NCBI GenBank assembly: GCA_026127925.1
Contig: JAJSLM010000001.1
Location: forward strand, 310,001-374,000
DNA from: Thermoplasmatales archaeon
GTDB taxonomy: Archaea; Thermoplasmatota; Thermoplasmata; Thermoplasmatales; Thermoplasmataceae
Direction of reading: 5' to 3'
Length of the DNA: 64,000 nucleotides
Shown here: piece by piece, positions 19,199 through 29,164 of the stretch
How the letters are laid out: the number at the start of each line of letters is the position of its first letter
How positions within the stretch are numbered: the stretch's first letter is position 1
The notes under the pieces: generated by a model
The model's database searches: none
What the model was told of the DNA's origin: nothing
The model's input: only the letters and a program-made list of their open reading frames with translations
Made by a program: the position numbers and the translations under genes

Positions 19199-20881
19199 CT
19201 AATATTCCTCAATTAAGGCTGAGAATGGCAGGATCAAAATTTTCTTTGTCGCTCCTTTTGATTCCTGTACTATTGTTTGTGGTTTATCAGAGAAGGAAAA
19301 GTAAACCGAAGCCTTTTGGTATTCTATCTTTATTATTTTACTCTCAAAATGTACTTGATATTTCTCGGAAACGATCTTCTTGCGCAAACTTATCATTTTT
19401 TTATAAAATTCAAGAAACTCTTTCCCTCTGTCGTCTGTAATCCTCCATGATAATTTCGATTTATTGAACGATTCGACGGATGAGGGATCCGGTATATCGC
19501 CTTTCCAGGAAAAATCTTTAAATTCTTTAAATCTCCCTTCTCTTACAATCTTTGCGAACTCTTTATCTTCTGTTTGCATAAAAAATAAAAAGGGGTTGGT
19601 TTCGCCGTACTCTTCTCCCATGAAAAGCATAGGTGTAAAGGGGGAGAGAAGCACGGAAGCTGCGAATAGCTTTGCTTTCTCATCGCCAACTATACTGACC
19701 GGTCTCTCTCCAAACGCACGGTTTCCAACTTGATCATGATTCGAATCGAAAACCACCAGTTTTCTTCTGTTTTCTTCGAATAATGTTCCTCTTGTCTTCT
19801 TCAGGTACTTCGAGTATCTCCCATTATAGAGATAACCATTTTCAAGGCAGTCAGTGATGTCAGTAAACTTTCCATAATCCTCATAATACCCACTGTTTTC
19901 ATAAGTCAGAAATGAATGTATGCTGTGGTGGAAATCACCATTCCAACTTGCATCAAATCCGTAACCACAGTCCTTTAGTTCCTTTACGAGGGCATTGTCG
20001 TTCTTGTCGTCTTCGGCAATGAGTTTTATTTTTCTTCCTAATCTATTCTCGAGGCCTTTTATTAGAATAGAAATTTCCTTCAGTATGTGACTCGGGGAAG
20101 AATCGAAAATGGCATGTGTCGCATCTATCCTCAGGCCATCGAATTTATATTCTTCTATCCAGTATTTCACGTTCTGCAAAATGAACGATCTTACTGCATC
20201 TGATCCAGGTCCGTCAAGATTAAGTGCCTGACCCCATGGATTATTGTACCATTTTGAGAAATAGTCTCCAACAACTCCGAGTATATTACCAAGTGGCCCT
20301 ATGTGATTGTAAACTACGTCTAGAATAACATTTATGCCGTTCTCATGTAATTTGTCGATAAATCTACACAAGTCTTCAGGCCTACCATAGCTATAACTAG
20401 GAGCAAAAAGAAAGACGCCGTCATATCCCCAGTTCCTAGTTCCATAAGTCTGGTTCAACGGCATTAATTCCACGTGATTTATTCCTAAATTTACAAAATG
20501 ATCAACCATTTCCCCCGCGGATTCGTAAGTACCTTCTCTTGTATACGTTCCAACATGGATTTCTTCAATTATGGTTTCCTTCAGGTCATATGTTTTCCAT
20601 TTTTTAATGCGTTCAAGGTCGTTTTTTATTATCTCGCTTGGACCATATATCCCCTCAGGTTGAAATCTCGAAGCAGGATCTGGTATTTTTTTACCGTCAG
20701 CGAGAAAGTAATATCGGTCACCTGGAGATAGTTTTAAGTCAGCGCTCTTGAATCCATCCGAGGAATCGTACATTGTAAATCTGGCACCATCTCTAACACG
20801 CAAAAACACCATGTCCTTAATATTGGGCGCCCAAACATGAACGGTAACGGTATCTCCAATAAACTCATACCCATGGTTCAC
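19199..20881 (-). CDS. treZ: Maltooligosyltrehalose trehalohydrolase (TreZ)
   Basis: A 560-residue GH13_10 enzyme that releases free trehalose from maltooligosyltrehalose. A short N-terminal CBM48-like domain (VTVHVWAPNIKDMVFLRV) is followed by PDPASRFQPEGIYGPSEI, typical of TreZ. Catalytic residues are Asp253 (DGLRIDATHAIFD), Glu290 (IAEDDKND) and Asp383 (SNHDQVGNRAFGER). The ATG overlaps the treY stop by four bases (ATGA at 20878-20881), so the TreY-TreZ pair is co-translated. No frameshift was seen. Confidence 0.95.
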   Translation of the reverse strand: MNHGYEFIGDTVTVHVWAPNIKDMVFLRVRDGARFTMYDSSDGFKSADLKLSPGDRYYFLADGKKIPDPASRFQPEGIYGPSEIIKNDLERIKKWKTYDLKETIIEEIHVGTYTREGTYESAGEMVDHFVNLGINHVELMPLNQTYGTRNWGYDGVFLFAPSYSYGRPEDLCRFIDKLHENGINVILDVVYNHIGPLGNILGVVGDYFSKWYNNPWGQALNLDGPGSDAVRSFILQNVKYWIEEYKFDGLRIDATHAIFDSSPSHILKEISILIKGLENRLGRKIKLIAEDDKNDNALVKELKDCGYGFDASWNGDFHHSIHSFLTYENSGYYEDYGKFTDITDCLENGYLYNGRYSKYLKKTRGTLFEENRRKLVVFDSNHDQVGNRAFGERPVSIVGDEKAKLFAASVLLSPFTPMLFMGEEYGETNPFLFFMQTEDKEFAKIVREGRFKEFKDFSWKGDIPDPSSVESFNKSKLSWRITDDRGKEFLEFYKKMISLRKKIVSEKYQVHFESKIIKIEYQKASVYFSFSDKPQTIVQESKGATKKILILPFSALIEEY

Positions 20882-23316
20882 TTCAGAACACCCTCCGTCA
20901 AGACCGTGAAAGGGAAAGTTCTCATTATGTTCTCTACTTTTACAGAATTTTTTACTTCGTAGACGTCGTTTGTGAACACATCTATAAATTTGTGAAGTTT
21001 GTTGTCACCCAGTGTCAGTCTGGTATCTTTCCACACATTTGACAACGGGAGGACTCCATTCAAAAAAGCCGTTCGGATAGGTACAACGACAATCATAGTC
21101 TCTTTCTTGTAGACGCGGCTGAAAGCTATGATATTATTTTTAAGCTTTCCATGCACCTGGAGAGGTATGTATTTGCCAGAGAAAACTTTACTCCTCTTCC
21201 TGAAATTTAGCAAGACATAAGAAGTTAAGAGTTTCAATCGTCCACTTGACAAATTATCAAGAAACGCATTGAAATTGCCTTTTCTGTACTGATCCACGAC
21301 ATATTCCAGCTCCCGCGAAAGCAAGGAAAAGTTTGCTGCAATTCTGTTGTCTGGATCTGTGAAGAAGTTATTTGCCAGTTCTGAGCCTTGGAAGACATCT
21401 GGTACCCCCGGTGAAGTTATTTTAAGTAAATTCTGCTCGACAGAATTTAATGCACCATATGGGGCGACGCGGTTGTAGAATTCCATGTAACTTTCCCTGA
21501 ATTTAGTATCATTCATTGATGCACGTATGAAATTAAGCAAGGTCTCCTCATAGGTTTCATTCTTTTGATCCCAATCTGTATTTGTTCCAGATTCTCTGGC
21601 CATTTTTAACATCTGGTTACACACTCGATCCTCGAACTTTGAATCCCATTCTGAAGGATTTTGTGCCAGAAGGATCTGATAAAAATAGTACTCATCCTTC
21701 TTGCTTGGGGAATCATTAATTTTGAATTTCACATTAAAACTACTCCATGACTGTATGTATTTTTCCCATGCCTCTGGGATCTCTGATATTACATTGATCT
21801 TTGCCCGCAGATCCTCGCCCAACTTGGTATCGTGTGTGGATAGAGTATTTATGGAATTAGGTGAAACCTTAGATCGTTCCAAATTAAATTGGTGGAACTC
21901 TTCAGGAGACACGGAAAATAATTCAGGGTCGCATCCCACCTCATTTATTGATAGCAGTGGCACATAAAGGAAGAACGCCTTATCTTCAGTGGATTTCGCG
22001 GTTATAGCGGGCATGAACTGCTCTAATCTTTTAAAAATTTCAGTTGAGGTTTTATCATGCAATACGCGTTTAAGAATGTCAAGAGCATCGCCTTCTGCAG
22101 AACTCTCTTTTGCGTTTTCAATTGCTCTTTCCAAGATCTCGAACGAGTGCTTATCCGGAACGTATGTCCTGTATACAGGAATGTTTACGAGAAGTTCACT
22201 CAAGGCCGCCCTTAATGAATGAATGTTGCATTCCTGTCCGTAAACCTTTTCTCTGGCGAACTTAAAGAATATGTCCGTAACATAGTCGATCTCCGAGACG
22301 AAGCGTTTTTCCATGTAGTGGTGCTTTGCATCTTGCATAATCCTTTGAAGGTCTATACTTTCGCCAGTAAACTTTCTATAAATCCCTAACAGTTTAGACC
22401 TATTTTTTTTGTCTACGAACAAATAGGTGCATCGGAAGAGGAAATCGTAACCAGTAGTCCCATCAGACAACCATAATGGTTGTACTTTCTCGTTTTTGTC
22501 TAGTATCTTTTCAACAAAAACATAAGCACCTTTGTTACGTTTGATTCTTGATATGAATCCCCTAGGATCAAAAAGTCCATCTATATGGTCGATTCTGTAC
22601 CCGTCTATAAGCCCTTTTTCTTCTAGTTCTCTTAACTTTCCCATAACTAGTGAAAAATATTTTTCTGGTCTTATTGCAATTAGTGAGTTGACAGAGAAGA
22701 ATCTCCTGTAATTAGTTCCAGCCAATGCAGAACGGTAATATACTGGCCTGAAGTATTGAAATTTAATCAAATCTTCTAGTTTAACGTTCCGACTGGATGG
22801 CGCACCAAAATTTGTGCGTAACGCAAATGTTTCTCCTCCTATTTCTATCGTTTGTCCATTCTTTAATATGACTTTGTCTTTCAGGGCGGTTTCAAATGTG
22901 GTTCCAAGTATTGGCAGATCTATTTTCTTAGATTGGAAATTAGTTGAATGAAAAACATCAAACAGGTTGTAGTAATGGGATTTTGGTCCATTCCTAAATA
23001 TGTCCTGTAAATACACATTCTGAGAACTAATAGCCATGTGATTCGGAACAATGTCCTGGATCCATCCCATCTCATTCCTATGAACCAACTCAGACATTTG
23101 TACGAATTCTTCTTCACTTCCAAGTTCAGGATTAATTTGTTCGAAATTCACAACATTATAACCATGATTGCTGCCTTTAACGCTTTCAAGGATGGGTGAA
23201 GAATAAATGTGAGATACTCCTAATTTTTTAAGATAACTGATTAATCCTCCTATCTCGCTGAGTGGAAAGGATCTATTGAATTGTAATCTGTACATTGACG
23301 TTGGATGGAGACTCAT
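20878..23316 (-). CDS. treY: Maltooligosyltrehalose synthase (TreY)
   Basis: An 812-residue GH13_26 enzyme that converts the reducing end of alpha-1,4-glucan to an alpha,alpha-1,1 linkage. Family marks are YRLQFNRSFPLSE at the N-terminus, IVPNHMAISSQN at about 89-100, NYRRFFSVNSLIAIRPE near 212-228, nucleophile Asp243 in DGYRIDHIDGLFDP, acid/base Glu269 in FVEKIL, and TLSTHDTKLGED with the transition-state Asp further on. First gene of treY-treZ. A TATA-like stretch at 23347-23335 is about 25 bases before the ATG, so the mRNA is probably leaderless. Confidence 0.95.
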   Translation of the reverse strand: MSLHPTSMYRLQFNRSFPLSEIGGLISYLKKLGVSHIYSSPILESVKGSNHGYNVVNFEQINPELGSEEEFVQMSELVHRNEMGWIQDIVPNHMAISSQNVYLQDIFRNGPKSHYYNLFDVFHSTNFQSKKIDLPILGTTFETALKDKVILKNGQTIEIGGETFALRTNFGAPSSRNVKLEDLIKFQYFRPVYYRSALAGTNYRRFFSVNSLIAIRPEKYFSLVMGKLRELEEKGLIDGYRIDHIDGLFDPRGFISRIKRNKGAYVFVEKILDKNEKVQPLWLSDGTTGYDFLFRCTYLFVDKKNRSKLLGIYRKFTGESIDLQRIMQDAKHHYMEKRFVSEIDYVTDIFFKFAREKVYGQECNIHSLRAALSELLVNIPVYRTYVPDKHSFEILERAIENAKESSAEGDALDILKRVLHDKTSTEIFKRLEQFMPAITAKSTEDKAFFLYVPLLSINEVGCDPELFSVSPEEFHQFNLERSKVSPNSINTLSTHDTKLGEDLRAKINVISEIPEAWEKYIQSWSSFNVKFKINDSPSKKDEYYFYQILLAQNPSEWDSKFEDRVCNQMLKMARESGTNTDWDQKNETYEETLLNFIRASMNDTKFRESYMEFYNRVAPYGALNSVEQNLLKITSPGVPDVFQGSELANNFFTDPDNRIAANFSLLSRELEYVVDQYRKGNFNAFLDNLSSGRLKLLTSYVLLNFRKRSKVFSGKYIPLQVHGKLKNNIIAFSRVYKKETMIVVVPIRTAFLNGVLPLSNVWKDTRLTLGDNKLHKFIDVFTNDVYEVKNSVKVENIMRTFPFTVLTEGVLK

Positions 23317-23494
23317 ACATTATGCTAACAAACGCACATATTTTTAGTCTTCCATTACTGTAATTGAATTGGGTTTTCTATCAGTCAAAGGTATCATCAA
23401 CTGTTATTGGGGATAATTTCTAATTTTTCGCTTAAAGTTTTTATTCCGGTATAAGTTACGGGAGATACAAAAGTGTTTGATCAGGTGAAACAGT
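23317..23494. promoter_or_regulatory. Divergent promoters of treY and eS8
   Basis: The minus-strand element CTAAAAATATGTG (23347-23335) serves treY. On the plus strand, GGTATAAGTT near 23449-23458 would start transcription about 16 bases before the eS8 TTG. That leader carries AGGTGA (23483-23488) as a ribosome binding site. The rest of the spacer shows nothing notable. Confidence 0.45.
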
Positions 23495-23905
23495 TTGACT
23501 ATATTTCATGGTAAACCAAAAAAGAAACCGAGTGGTGGGAAGCTAAGAAAAGCCAGAGAAAAGAGAAGATATGAGCTTGGACGCGAACCGACGCTTACAA
23601 GGATTGGGCCCACATCAAGAAAAGTTATCAGGACAACCGGCGGTAATTCAAAAGTGGTCCTTATGAAGGAGGACACGGCTAATGTTTATTCGCCATCAGG
23701 AAAAGTTGTAAAGAGAGTTAAAATTCAGACCGTTAAGAAAAACTCTGCTGATCAGCATTATGTTCAGAGAAATATAATCACTAAAGGTACTGTAATCTTG
23801 ACTGAAATAGGTGAGGCCAAGGTGACGTCAAGACCAGGACAGGACGGAGTTATAAATGCTGTTCTCCTTGAGGAATCTTCTGTCAGTCAAGAAAAACAGA
23901 ATTAG
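23495..23905 (+). CDS. rps8e: Small ribosomal subunit protein eS8
   Basis: 136 residues, an archaeal/eukaryotic-type small-subunit ribosomal protein. The N-terminus FHGKPKKKPSGGKLRKAREK matches the eS8 start, followed by the basic body and TKGTVILTEIGEAKVTSRPGQDGVINAVL at the C-terminus. The TTG start is chosen because it gives the conserved N-terminus and has AGGTGA seven bases upstream. The SRP19 gene follows two bases after the stop, suggesting one mRNA. Confidence 0.95.
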   Translation: MTIFHGKPKKKPSGGKLRKAREKRRYELGREPTLTRIGPTSRKVIRTTGGNSKVVLMKEDTANVYSPSGKVVKRVKIQTVKKNSADQHYVQRNIITKGTVILTEIGEAKVTSRPGQDGVINAVLLEESSVSQEKQN

Positions 23906-23907
23906 TT

Positions 23908-24162
23908 ATGTCAATAACATTATATTCCCAGTATTTCAACCCAAAATTATCTAGGTCTAAGGGGCGACGAATACCATTAGATCCAGCAAAGAAATACTCT
24001 GATGAATCTCTTGTCAATATCCTGAAAGGATTTGGATTCAAGTATGAAGTGCGAGATGTCAGATATCCAAGAGTACCGTGGGAGCCGTGTAAGATGTACG
24101 TGCTAGAGGCTAATGTCAAGAAATCCACTTTAATTAAGATGATCGAAAGAAAACTCAGATAA
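23908..24162 (+). CDS. srp19: Signal recognition particle 19 kDa protein (SRP19)
   Basis: 84 residues. It binds helices 6 and 8 of SRP RNA to help SRP54 assemble. The conserved start ITLYSQYFNPKLSRSKGRRIPLDPAKKY and the later PRVPWEPCKMYVLEA are the SRP19 signature. The short C-terminus ends KMIERKLR. It is immediately downstream of eS8, a pairing seen in other euryarchaea as far as I recall. Confidence 0.93.
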   Translation: MSITLYSQYFNPKLSRSKGRRIPLDPAKKYSDESLVNILKGFGFKYEVRDVRYPRVPWEPCKMYVLEANVKKSTLIKMIERKLR

Positions 24163-24174
24163 CCTAAATCTAAT

Positions 24175-24199
24175 TCCTTTTTCCATTTTTGCACTTTTT
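24175..24199 (+). terminator. T-rich terminator after srp19
   Basis: Three closely spaced T runs (CCTTTTTCC, ATTTTTG, CTTTTTA) lie 13-38 bases after the SRP19 stop. Archaeal RNA polymerase terminates at such oligo-T tracts without needing a hairpin. Confidence 0.45.
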
Positions 24200-24342
24200 A
24201 AAAACTAAGCACGATTCACATACAAAGAATAAAATTTTCAAATTCGAATTTACTAGCTATCTTTTAATTCGAAAGGTCTCGGAATTAGATCTGGTTATTG
24301 ATGTGTACGAATCGTAAATTATCAATACTGTATGTGGGTTAG

Positions 24343-25815
24343 TTATATGTATCCGCTTTCCGTCACGCGAAATACTACTTTTATCCACAAATTCTTTTCG
24401 AAGAAAAGGAATATGTCTGAAGCCAGGACAATAGCAGATATGTAAATTATTGCGTTTACGGATGTTATGGATACGGCGGCTATAACGATCAGGGCAGTAA
24501 TAGGCCCCATGTCGAGAAATTGCCTGGCCTTTCGCTGAGGGGTTATAAACGCAGGGTCTCTTATCTGAAATGTTCCTAAACTAACGTTCAACAAGAAAAT
24601 TGGCATTATAAGCAAGGGCACAACAAAGAACTCTAAGTATGCCACTCCCACTGTATTAAGTCCGTATATGAAGTGAAGGAAAACCAATACTACTCCAATG
24701 GGGGTGGAAACAAGGACGGTCTTGATCATGCGTGCCAGTATTAGATAGCCTACGTACTCGCGGGGAGATACTGATGTAAATGAAAGCCAGCCCCTCTCCA
24801 GGGATAAAGCGTTTATCGAATGAGTGAAAGTGATGCCCAAAAGAGTATATATGGCAATGATCAGAATGATCAATGGGAATAAGGTAAGTAGGAGCATATA
24901 AAAATGTGACAAGAAACCAAGGACTCCTACAATAACGGCCAAGGCTATACCCGTCACTAACGCAAATTTAAGCGTAGGGCCTTGGGAAATTCTGACAACG
25001 TTGTCCGAAGAAAAATTCTTACCAGTCAGTGTAGAATGGCTTCTGGAAAGACTGAATTTAATCATTGCTTCCGACGCCTGAATATTGTTGAACGAAATGT
25101 TTTCCTCTTTTTCTGTCCTGTTATGCGTATTTAAGAACGTCCTTGTATCTAGGTGTGGTGCTATCTGGCCCAGGTTCTCAGAATTTACATTCCCTAGAAC
25201 TCTAATTGCATAAAATACAAGAACTAATGGAAGAACAAGCACCATGATAATGCTAACGATATCTATATGAAAATTTGAAATGTCGCTTAGAACCGAAAGA
25301 TATGGAACCGTGTACCAGGAAAGTACAAGGTATAAGAGGGTAAACAACATAAAACTTATGGCAATCAAAACTCTCTTTACTACTGTAAAGGTTGAAGCAA
25401 TAACACTTAATGAGGTTACTATGAATGATAGCGCTATCAAGGATATTATGATGGCATATCTGCCAAGAGGGGATGTTGAAACTGGCCCGGCTGCCCATAG
25501 GAGAGTATCTAAAATTGAAAGACCAACGAAAACGTACTTACTTATATAGAGTGATACGGCCTTCCATTGGTCGTTAATGGGGGATGTAAACAGGAAATCA
25601 ACGTCAGATCTGAGTATGGGTATGCTTGCTGTATAAACAAAATAGTATATGAAAAACAAGCTTACACCAACGAAAATTGCTCTGAATAATAAACTTCCTA
25701 CAAGAGAAAGATCGAACGCAAGTACAATGCTCACCATAACGGAGAACGCGAGAAAAATAATGTAAAGCTTTGAAAACCGAGTTAATAGTATTAGTTTCAC
25801 AAGACCATTTGGCAT
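24343..25815 (-). CDS. Polytopic ABC-type exporter permease, orphan paralogue
   Basis: A 490-residue protein with about ten to twelve hydrophobic segments and a central soluble loop (about 215-255). It is a clear paralogue of the protein at 34526-35974. Both carry RSDVDFLFTSPI/RSDTDFLFTSPV near residue 75, GxFQIRDPxFITPQRxARQ near 415, and a similar length and layout. The other copy is next to an ABC ATPase; this one has none nearby. The probable role is the membrane part of an export system using a trans-encoded ATPase. GGTGAG lies about 6 bases before the ATG, unusual for a first gene in this genome. Confidence 0.7.
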   Translation of the reverse strand: MPNGLVKLILLTRFSKLYIIFLAFSVMVSIVLAFDLSLVGSLLFRAIFVGVSLFFIYYFVYTASIPILRSDVDFLFTSPINDQWKAVSLYISKYVFVGLSILDTLLWAAGPVSTSPLGRYAIIISLIALSFIVTSLSVIASTFTVVKRVLIAISFMLFTLLYLVLSWYTVPYLSVLSDISNFHIDIVSIIMVLVLPLVLVFYAIRVLGNVNSENLGQIAPHLDTRTFLNTHNRTEKEENISFNNIQASEAMIKFSLSRSHSTLTGKNFSSDNVVRISQGPTLKFALVTGIALAVIVGVLGFLSHFYMLLLTLFPLIILIIAIYTLLGITFTHSINALSLERGWLSFTSVSPREYVGYLILARMIKTVLVSTPIGVVLVFLHFIYGLNTVGVAYLEFFVVPLLIMPIFLLNVSLGTFQIRDPAFITPQRKARQFLDMGPITALIVIAAVSITSVNAIIYISAIVLASDIFLFFEKNLWIKVVFRVTESGYI

Positions 25816-26074
25816 TTAAATCTCACCGGCAACTCTCCTATTGAAGATTAGCATGTCTTTCTCTTATTTAGCACCTCTTTGCTTCTTATTATACCTCCTC
25901 ATTTTCGTTCTTGACCCAGCAGTTTAGTCTCAAATACTTCAGTGTCTGAAGAGAGCCTAAATGCTACCAGAAGAAAAGTCGCCACGTACATGTTGGGGCA
26001 GAAACAGCACTAAGCCAGAGATAAAGCAGTATAAATCCTAAAGATAAAGTAATATCTAATTCCGCTATCACATA

Positions 26075-28156
26075 TTGTTGACAAAGCTAAGTGAACTCTC
26101 TCTGCCACAGTCCTTTCTTGACTTATTCGATGGGAATGATGTGGAACTGTATCCGCATCAGGAGGAAGCCATCAAGCTCCTGGATAGTCACAAAAATGTA
26201 ATCGTGTCTGTTCCAACTGCATCAGGAAAGAGTCTAATAGCTTACTATGCCATATACAAGGAATTTCTTAAAAAGAATAAGAGCATGTATATTGTTCCCT
26301 TAAGAGCTCTGGCTTCTGAAAAGTATTCTGAACTGAAAAAACTAGGCTCTCAGGGAATGCGTGTTGCTTTATCCATTGGGAATTATGACGAAACCCCTGA
26401 ATTTATAAAGAAATGCGATGTTGTAGTATGTACCTCAGAAAAAGCTGATTCCCTTTTTCACAGAGATCCGGATTTTATTTCTGAAATATCTCTTGTTGTA
26501 GCAGATGAACTACACCTTCTTGGAGATTCGTCCAGAGGTTCAAGGCTTGAAACATTTCTCTCAGCTATAGTTAAATCCAGTCCGGACACGATGACTCTTG
26601 GTTTATCAGCCACCATTACAAACATCAGCGATCTGTGCAAATGGCTTAATGCCGTGCCAGTAGTCAGTGACTTTAGACCGGTGTCTCTGAGCAAGGGGAT
26701 ATTAACTAAATCATACCTGGAGATAGCTGATAAAAGGATAGCTTCGTTCAAGGAGGAGGATGCGGTGGTTGGACTCTGCAACAGAGTCGTTTCCGAAGGC
26801 GGGCAGATCCTAATTTTTGTGAGTTCAAGAAAAAGAGCAGAAGATCTTGCTCTTAAACTCTCGGAGAGGATAGAGAAAGATAAAATCGAACCGGTAAAAT
26901 TTACAGCTAATGAGGACGAAATGAACTACTACGACGACCAGATGCAGCAACTTTTTTCATCAGGAGTCGCTTTTCACCATGCGGGTCTGTCGAATAAGAT
27001 AAGGGAACTCGTTGAAGAAAAATTCAGGGACAGAAAGCTCAAAGTTCTTGTCGCAACACCTACACTTGCGGCCGGTATAAACTTGCCAGCACGGACGGTC
27101 TTAATTCTTGATCTCAGCCGTTACTCGAACGGGCGCATGGAGTACATCTCAACAACGGAGGTACATCAAATGCTGGGCCGGGCAGGAAGGCCAAAGTATG
27201 ATCGGTCCGGATACGGCATCCTCTATGCCGCTAATTCAAACACGGAAGAAACAGCCAGGGACTATCTTGAATCGGAACCCGAGCCGGTAATATCAAACCT
27301 GGGGCAGGAAAGTTTGATTCGTTTTATATCATTGGCGCTTGTATCAAACGGTTTAGCCAAAAGCATTCAAGATATATCTGAATTTTATGATTCTTCCCTT
27401 TTTGGTATTCAGAATCCGGATACCGATTTATCTTATAATATTGAAAAGTCCATGAACTTTTTGGTAGAGAACGAGCTTGTTCTTTCGCGGAATTTTAAAT
27501 TTTATCCGACCCAGTTTGGCAAGATTGTTTCGGACCTTTATCTTGATCCAATAACTGCTGTTCAACTCCGGGACTACCTGAGAAGCAAAGACATTACCGA
27601 CGAACGTTCCCTTCTCTGGCTTGCAAAATCTCCAGAGATCCCTTCACTTTATATAAGGGCTGCAGAGCGGGAACAGGCTATTGTATTTGCTGAGATCGCG
27701 GATTTCCCACTGGAAGATTGGGATCCCGATGCATTAAACAGAATAAAGCTCGCTATGATGTTATATTCCTGGATACAGGAAGTGCCAATAAATAAAATCT
27801 GCAGTGATTTCTTCATCGGCCCGGGGGATGTTCAGTCAAAAGCAAGCAGTGCAGATTGGATATCTTATGCACTTTCACGCCTTGCGGGCCTGTTTCTTCC
27901 AGAAAAAAGGAGATATTTTGAAATTTTAAATATCAGAATTAGGGAAGGCATAAAGGAAGAGCTGGTTCACCTTATTGTATTACCCAACATTGGCAGGGTT
28001 CGGGCAAGAAGACTCTTTAATAATGGGCTTTTAGATCTTAATTCTATTGCCTCATGCGATATACAAAAACTCCAGAATATCCCGGGGTTCTCAAAGAGAC
28101 TCGCAGAGACTACCAAAGAAAATGCAACAAGATTGGTTCAAAGAGGATATTCGTGA
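26075..28156 (+). CDS. hel308: Ski2-like DNA helicase Hel308
   Basis: A 693-residue superfamily 2 helicase that unwinds lagging-strand and stalled replication forks 3' to 5'. Q-motif-like LYPHQEEAI (25-33), Walker A VPTASGKS (46-53), DELH box (144-147), SAT-like GLSATITN, and motifs IV-VI (IFVSSRKRAEDL, FHHAGLS, ATPTLAAGINLPAR, QMLGRAGRP). The C-terminal part includes the winged helix, ratchet helices and a helix-hairpin-helix end (LPNIGRVRARRLFNNGL). The start is one of two tandem TTG codons (26075/26078). It overlaps trm5 by four bases (GTGA). Confidence 0.94.
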   Translation: MLTKLSELSLPQSFLDLFDGNDVELYPHQEEAIKLLDSHKNVIVSVPTASGKSLIAYYAIYKEFLKKNKSMYIVPLRALASEKYSELKKLGSQGMRVALSIGNYDETPEFIKKCDVVVCTSEKADSLFHRDPDFISEISLVVADELHLLGDSSRGSRLETFLSAIVKSSPDTMTLGLSATITNISDLCKWLNAVPVVSDFRPVSLSKGILTKSYLEIADKRIASFKEEDAVVGLCNRVVSEGGQILIFVSSRKRAEDLALKLSERIEKDKIEPVKFTANEDEMNYYDDQMQQLFSSGVAFHHAGLSNKIRELVEEKFRDRKLKVLVATPTLAAGINLPARTVLILDLSRYSNGRMEYISTTEVHQMLGRAGRPKYDRSGYGILYAANSNTEETARDYLESEPEPVISNLGQESLIRFISLALVSNGLAKSIQDISEFYDSSLFGIQNPDTDLSYNIEKSMNFLVENELVLSRNFKFYPTQFGKIVSDLYLDPITAVQLRDYLRSKDITDERSLLWLAKSPEIPSLYIRAAEREQAIVFAEIADFPLEDWDPDALNRIKLAMMLYSWIQEVPINKICSDFFIGPGDVQSKASSADWISYALSRLAGLFLPEKRRYFEILNIRIREGIKEELVHLIVLPNIGRVRARRLFNNGLLDLNSIASCDIQKLQNIPGFSKRLAETTKENATRLVQRGYS

Positions 28157-29106
28157 CGATCCATCTGAAAATAAAAAAAGAATTTGCGAACAATATTATC
28201 CTTCTTTTGGGTAAAGGTCCAGTGAGGGACTTTAAACACGTTATACAAAAGGATTCTGAATTTGTATATGTCCCGTTGAGTAAAGTACCAGAAAGTATCT
28301 ATGAAAACGCTGAAATCGTGGACATAGAACCAAAGGAAAAGCGGATCAGATATTATCCAAAAACATCCGGTGGTTCGTTTGACCTTATAGGGAGTATAGC
28401 CATATTAAAATACAGGGAACCTGAAAGATTGAAAAAAGTTGCACATGAGATATTGACGACTAATAGGAATATCAAAGCAGTCTATTCGGACCAGGGTGTA
28501 TCCGGACCTTATCGCATTCGAGACCTGAATCTTATAGAAGGGGAGCGCGTCTATGAAACTGACTACAGGGAAAACGGAGTGGTAATGAAGGTGGATCTAA
28601 GCAGTGTGTATTTTTCTCCAAGGCTCGCGACAGAACGCCTCCTTGTTTCACAGTCAGTAAAAGAGGGTGAATTGATCGTTGACATGTTTTCTGGTATAGG
28701 GACTTTTCCGTTAAACATAGCGCACAAAAAAAAGTGCGAGATTTATGCGATAGATAGTAACCCTAGAGCCATTGGTCTTTTGAACGAAAACCTGAAGAAA
28801 AATCATCTGTTGGGGCGCATATACCCAACCCTGGGCTTGGCAGAAAAAGAAATAGTAAAATTCAGGGATGTTGACCGAATCATAATGAATCTTCCACATG
28901 ATTCTTTTATGTACGTTTCAGCAGCTAAAGAGGTTCTTAAATCGAACGGTCTAATAAATTATTATGAGATAGCTGATATAATAACCCTCGAGGAAAGGAT
29001 GGAAAAGCTTTTTGAAATGGGTTTGAACATAGTTTCGAAAAGAGTGGTTCATAGTTATTCAAAAATTGAAAGGATGTATTCTCTGACGCTAAGGAAAGAA
29101 AATTAA
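28153..29106 (+). CDS. trm5: tRNA (guanine(37)-N1)-methyltransferase, Trm5 type
   Basis: About 317 residues, a class I SAM-dependent methyltransferase making m1G37, which prevents +1 frameshifting and is the first step to wyosine. The N-terminal D1/D2 part is followed by the SAM fold. DMFSGIGTFPLNIA is motif I, AIDSNPRAIGLLNENLK is motif II, and the catalytic-site motif MNLPHDS is the Trm5 N-x-P-x-x-S pattern. The frame is open from 28054, but GTG 28153 overlapping the Hel308 stop, with AGAGGA upstream, gives the expected N-terminus. A TYW2-like relative lies at 50466. Confidence 0.88.
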   Translation: MTIHLKIKKEFANNIILLLGKGPVRDFKHVIQKDSEFVYVPLSKVPESIYENAEIVDIEPKEKRIRYYPKTSGGSFDLIGSIAILKYREPERLKKVAHEILTTNRNIKAVYSDQGVSGPYRIRDLNLIEGERVYETDYRENGVVMKVDLSSVYFSPRLATERLLVSQSVKEGELIVDMFSGIGTFPLNIAHKKKCEIYAIDSNPRAIGLLNENLKKNHLLGRIYPTLGLAEKEIVKFRDVDRIIMNLPHDSFMYVSAAKEVLKSNGLINYYEIADIITLEERMEKLFEMGLNIVSKRVVHSYSKIERMYSLTLRKEN

Positions 29107-29164
29107 TCTTCTTCGTTCTTAGGAAATCTTGTCTTTTAAGATATCTAAAATGCCCCGAACAGTG

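Noticed and set aside
28054-28152. Upstream 33 codons of the Trm5 frame
   Set aside because: They lie wholly inside Hel308 coding sequence and extend beyond the usual Trm5 start; GTG 28153 with GTGA overlap is better.
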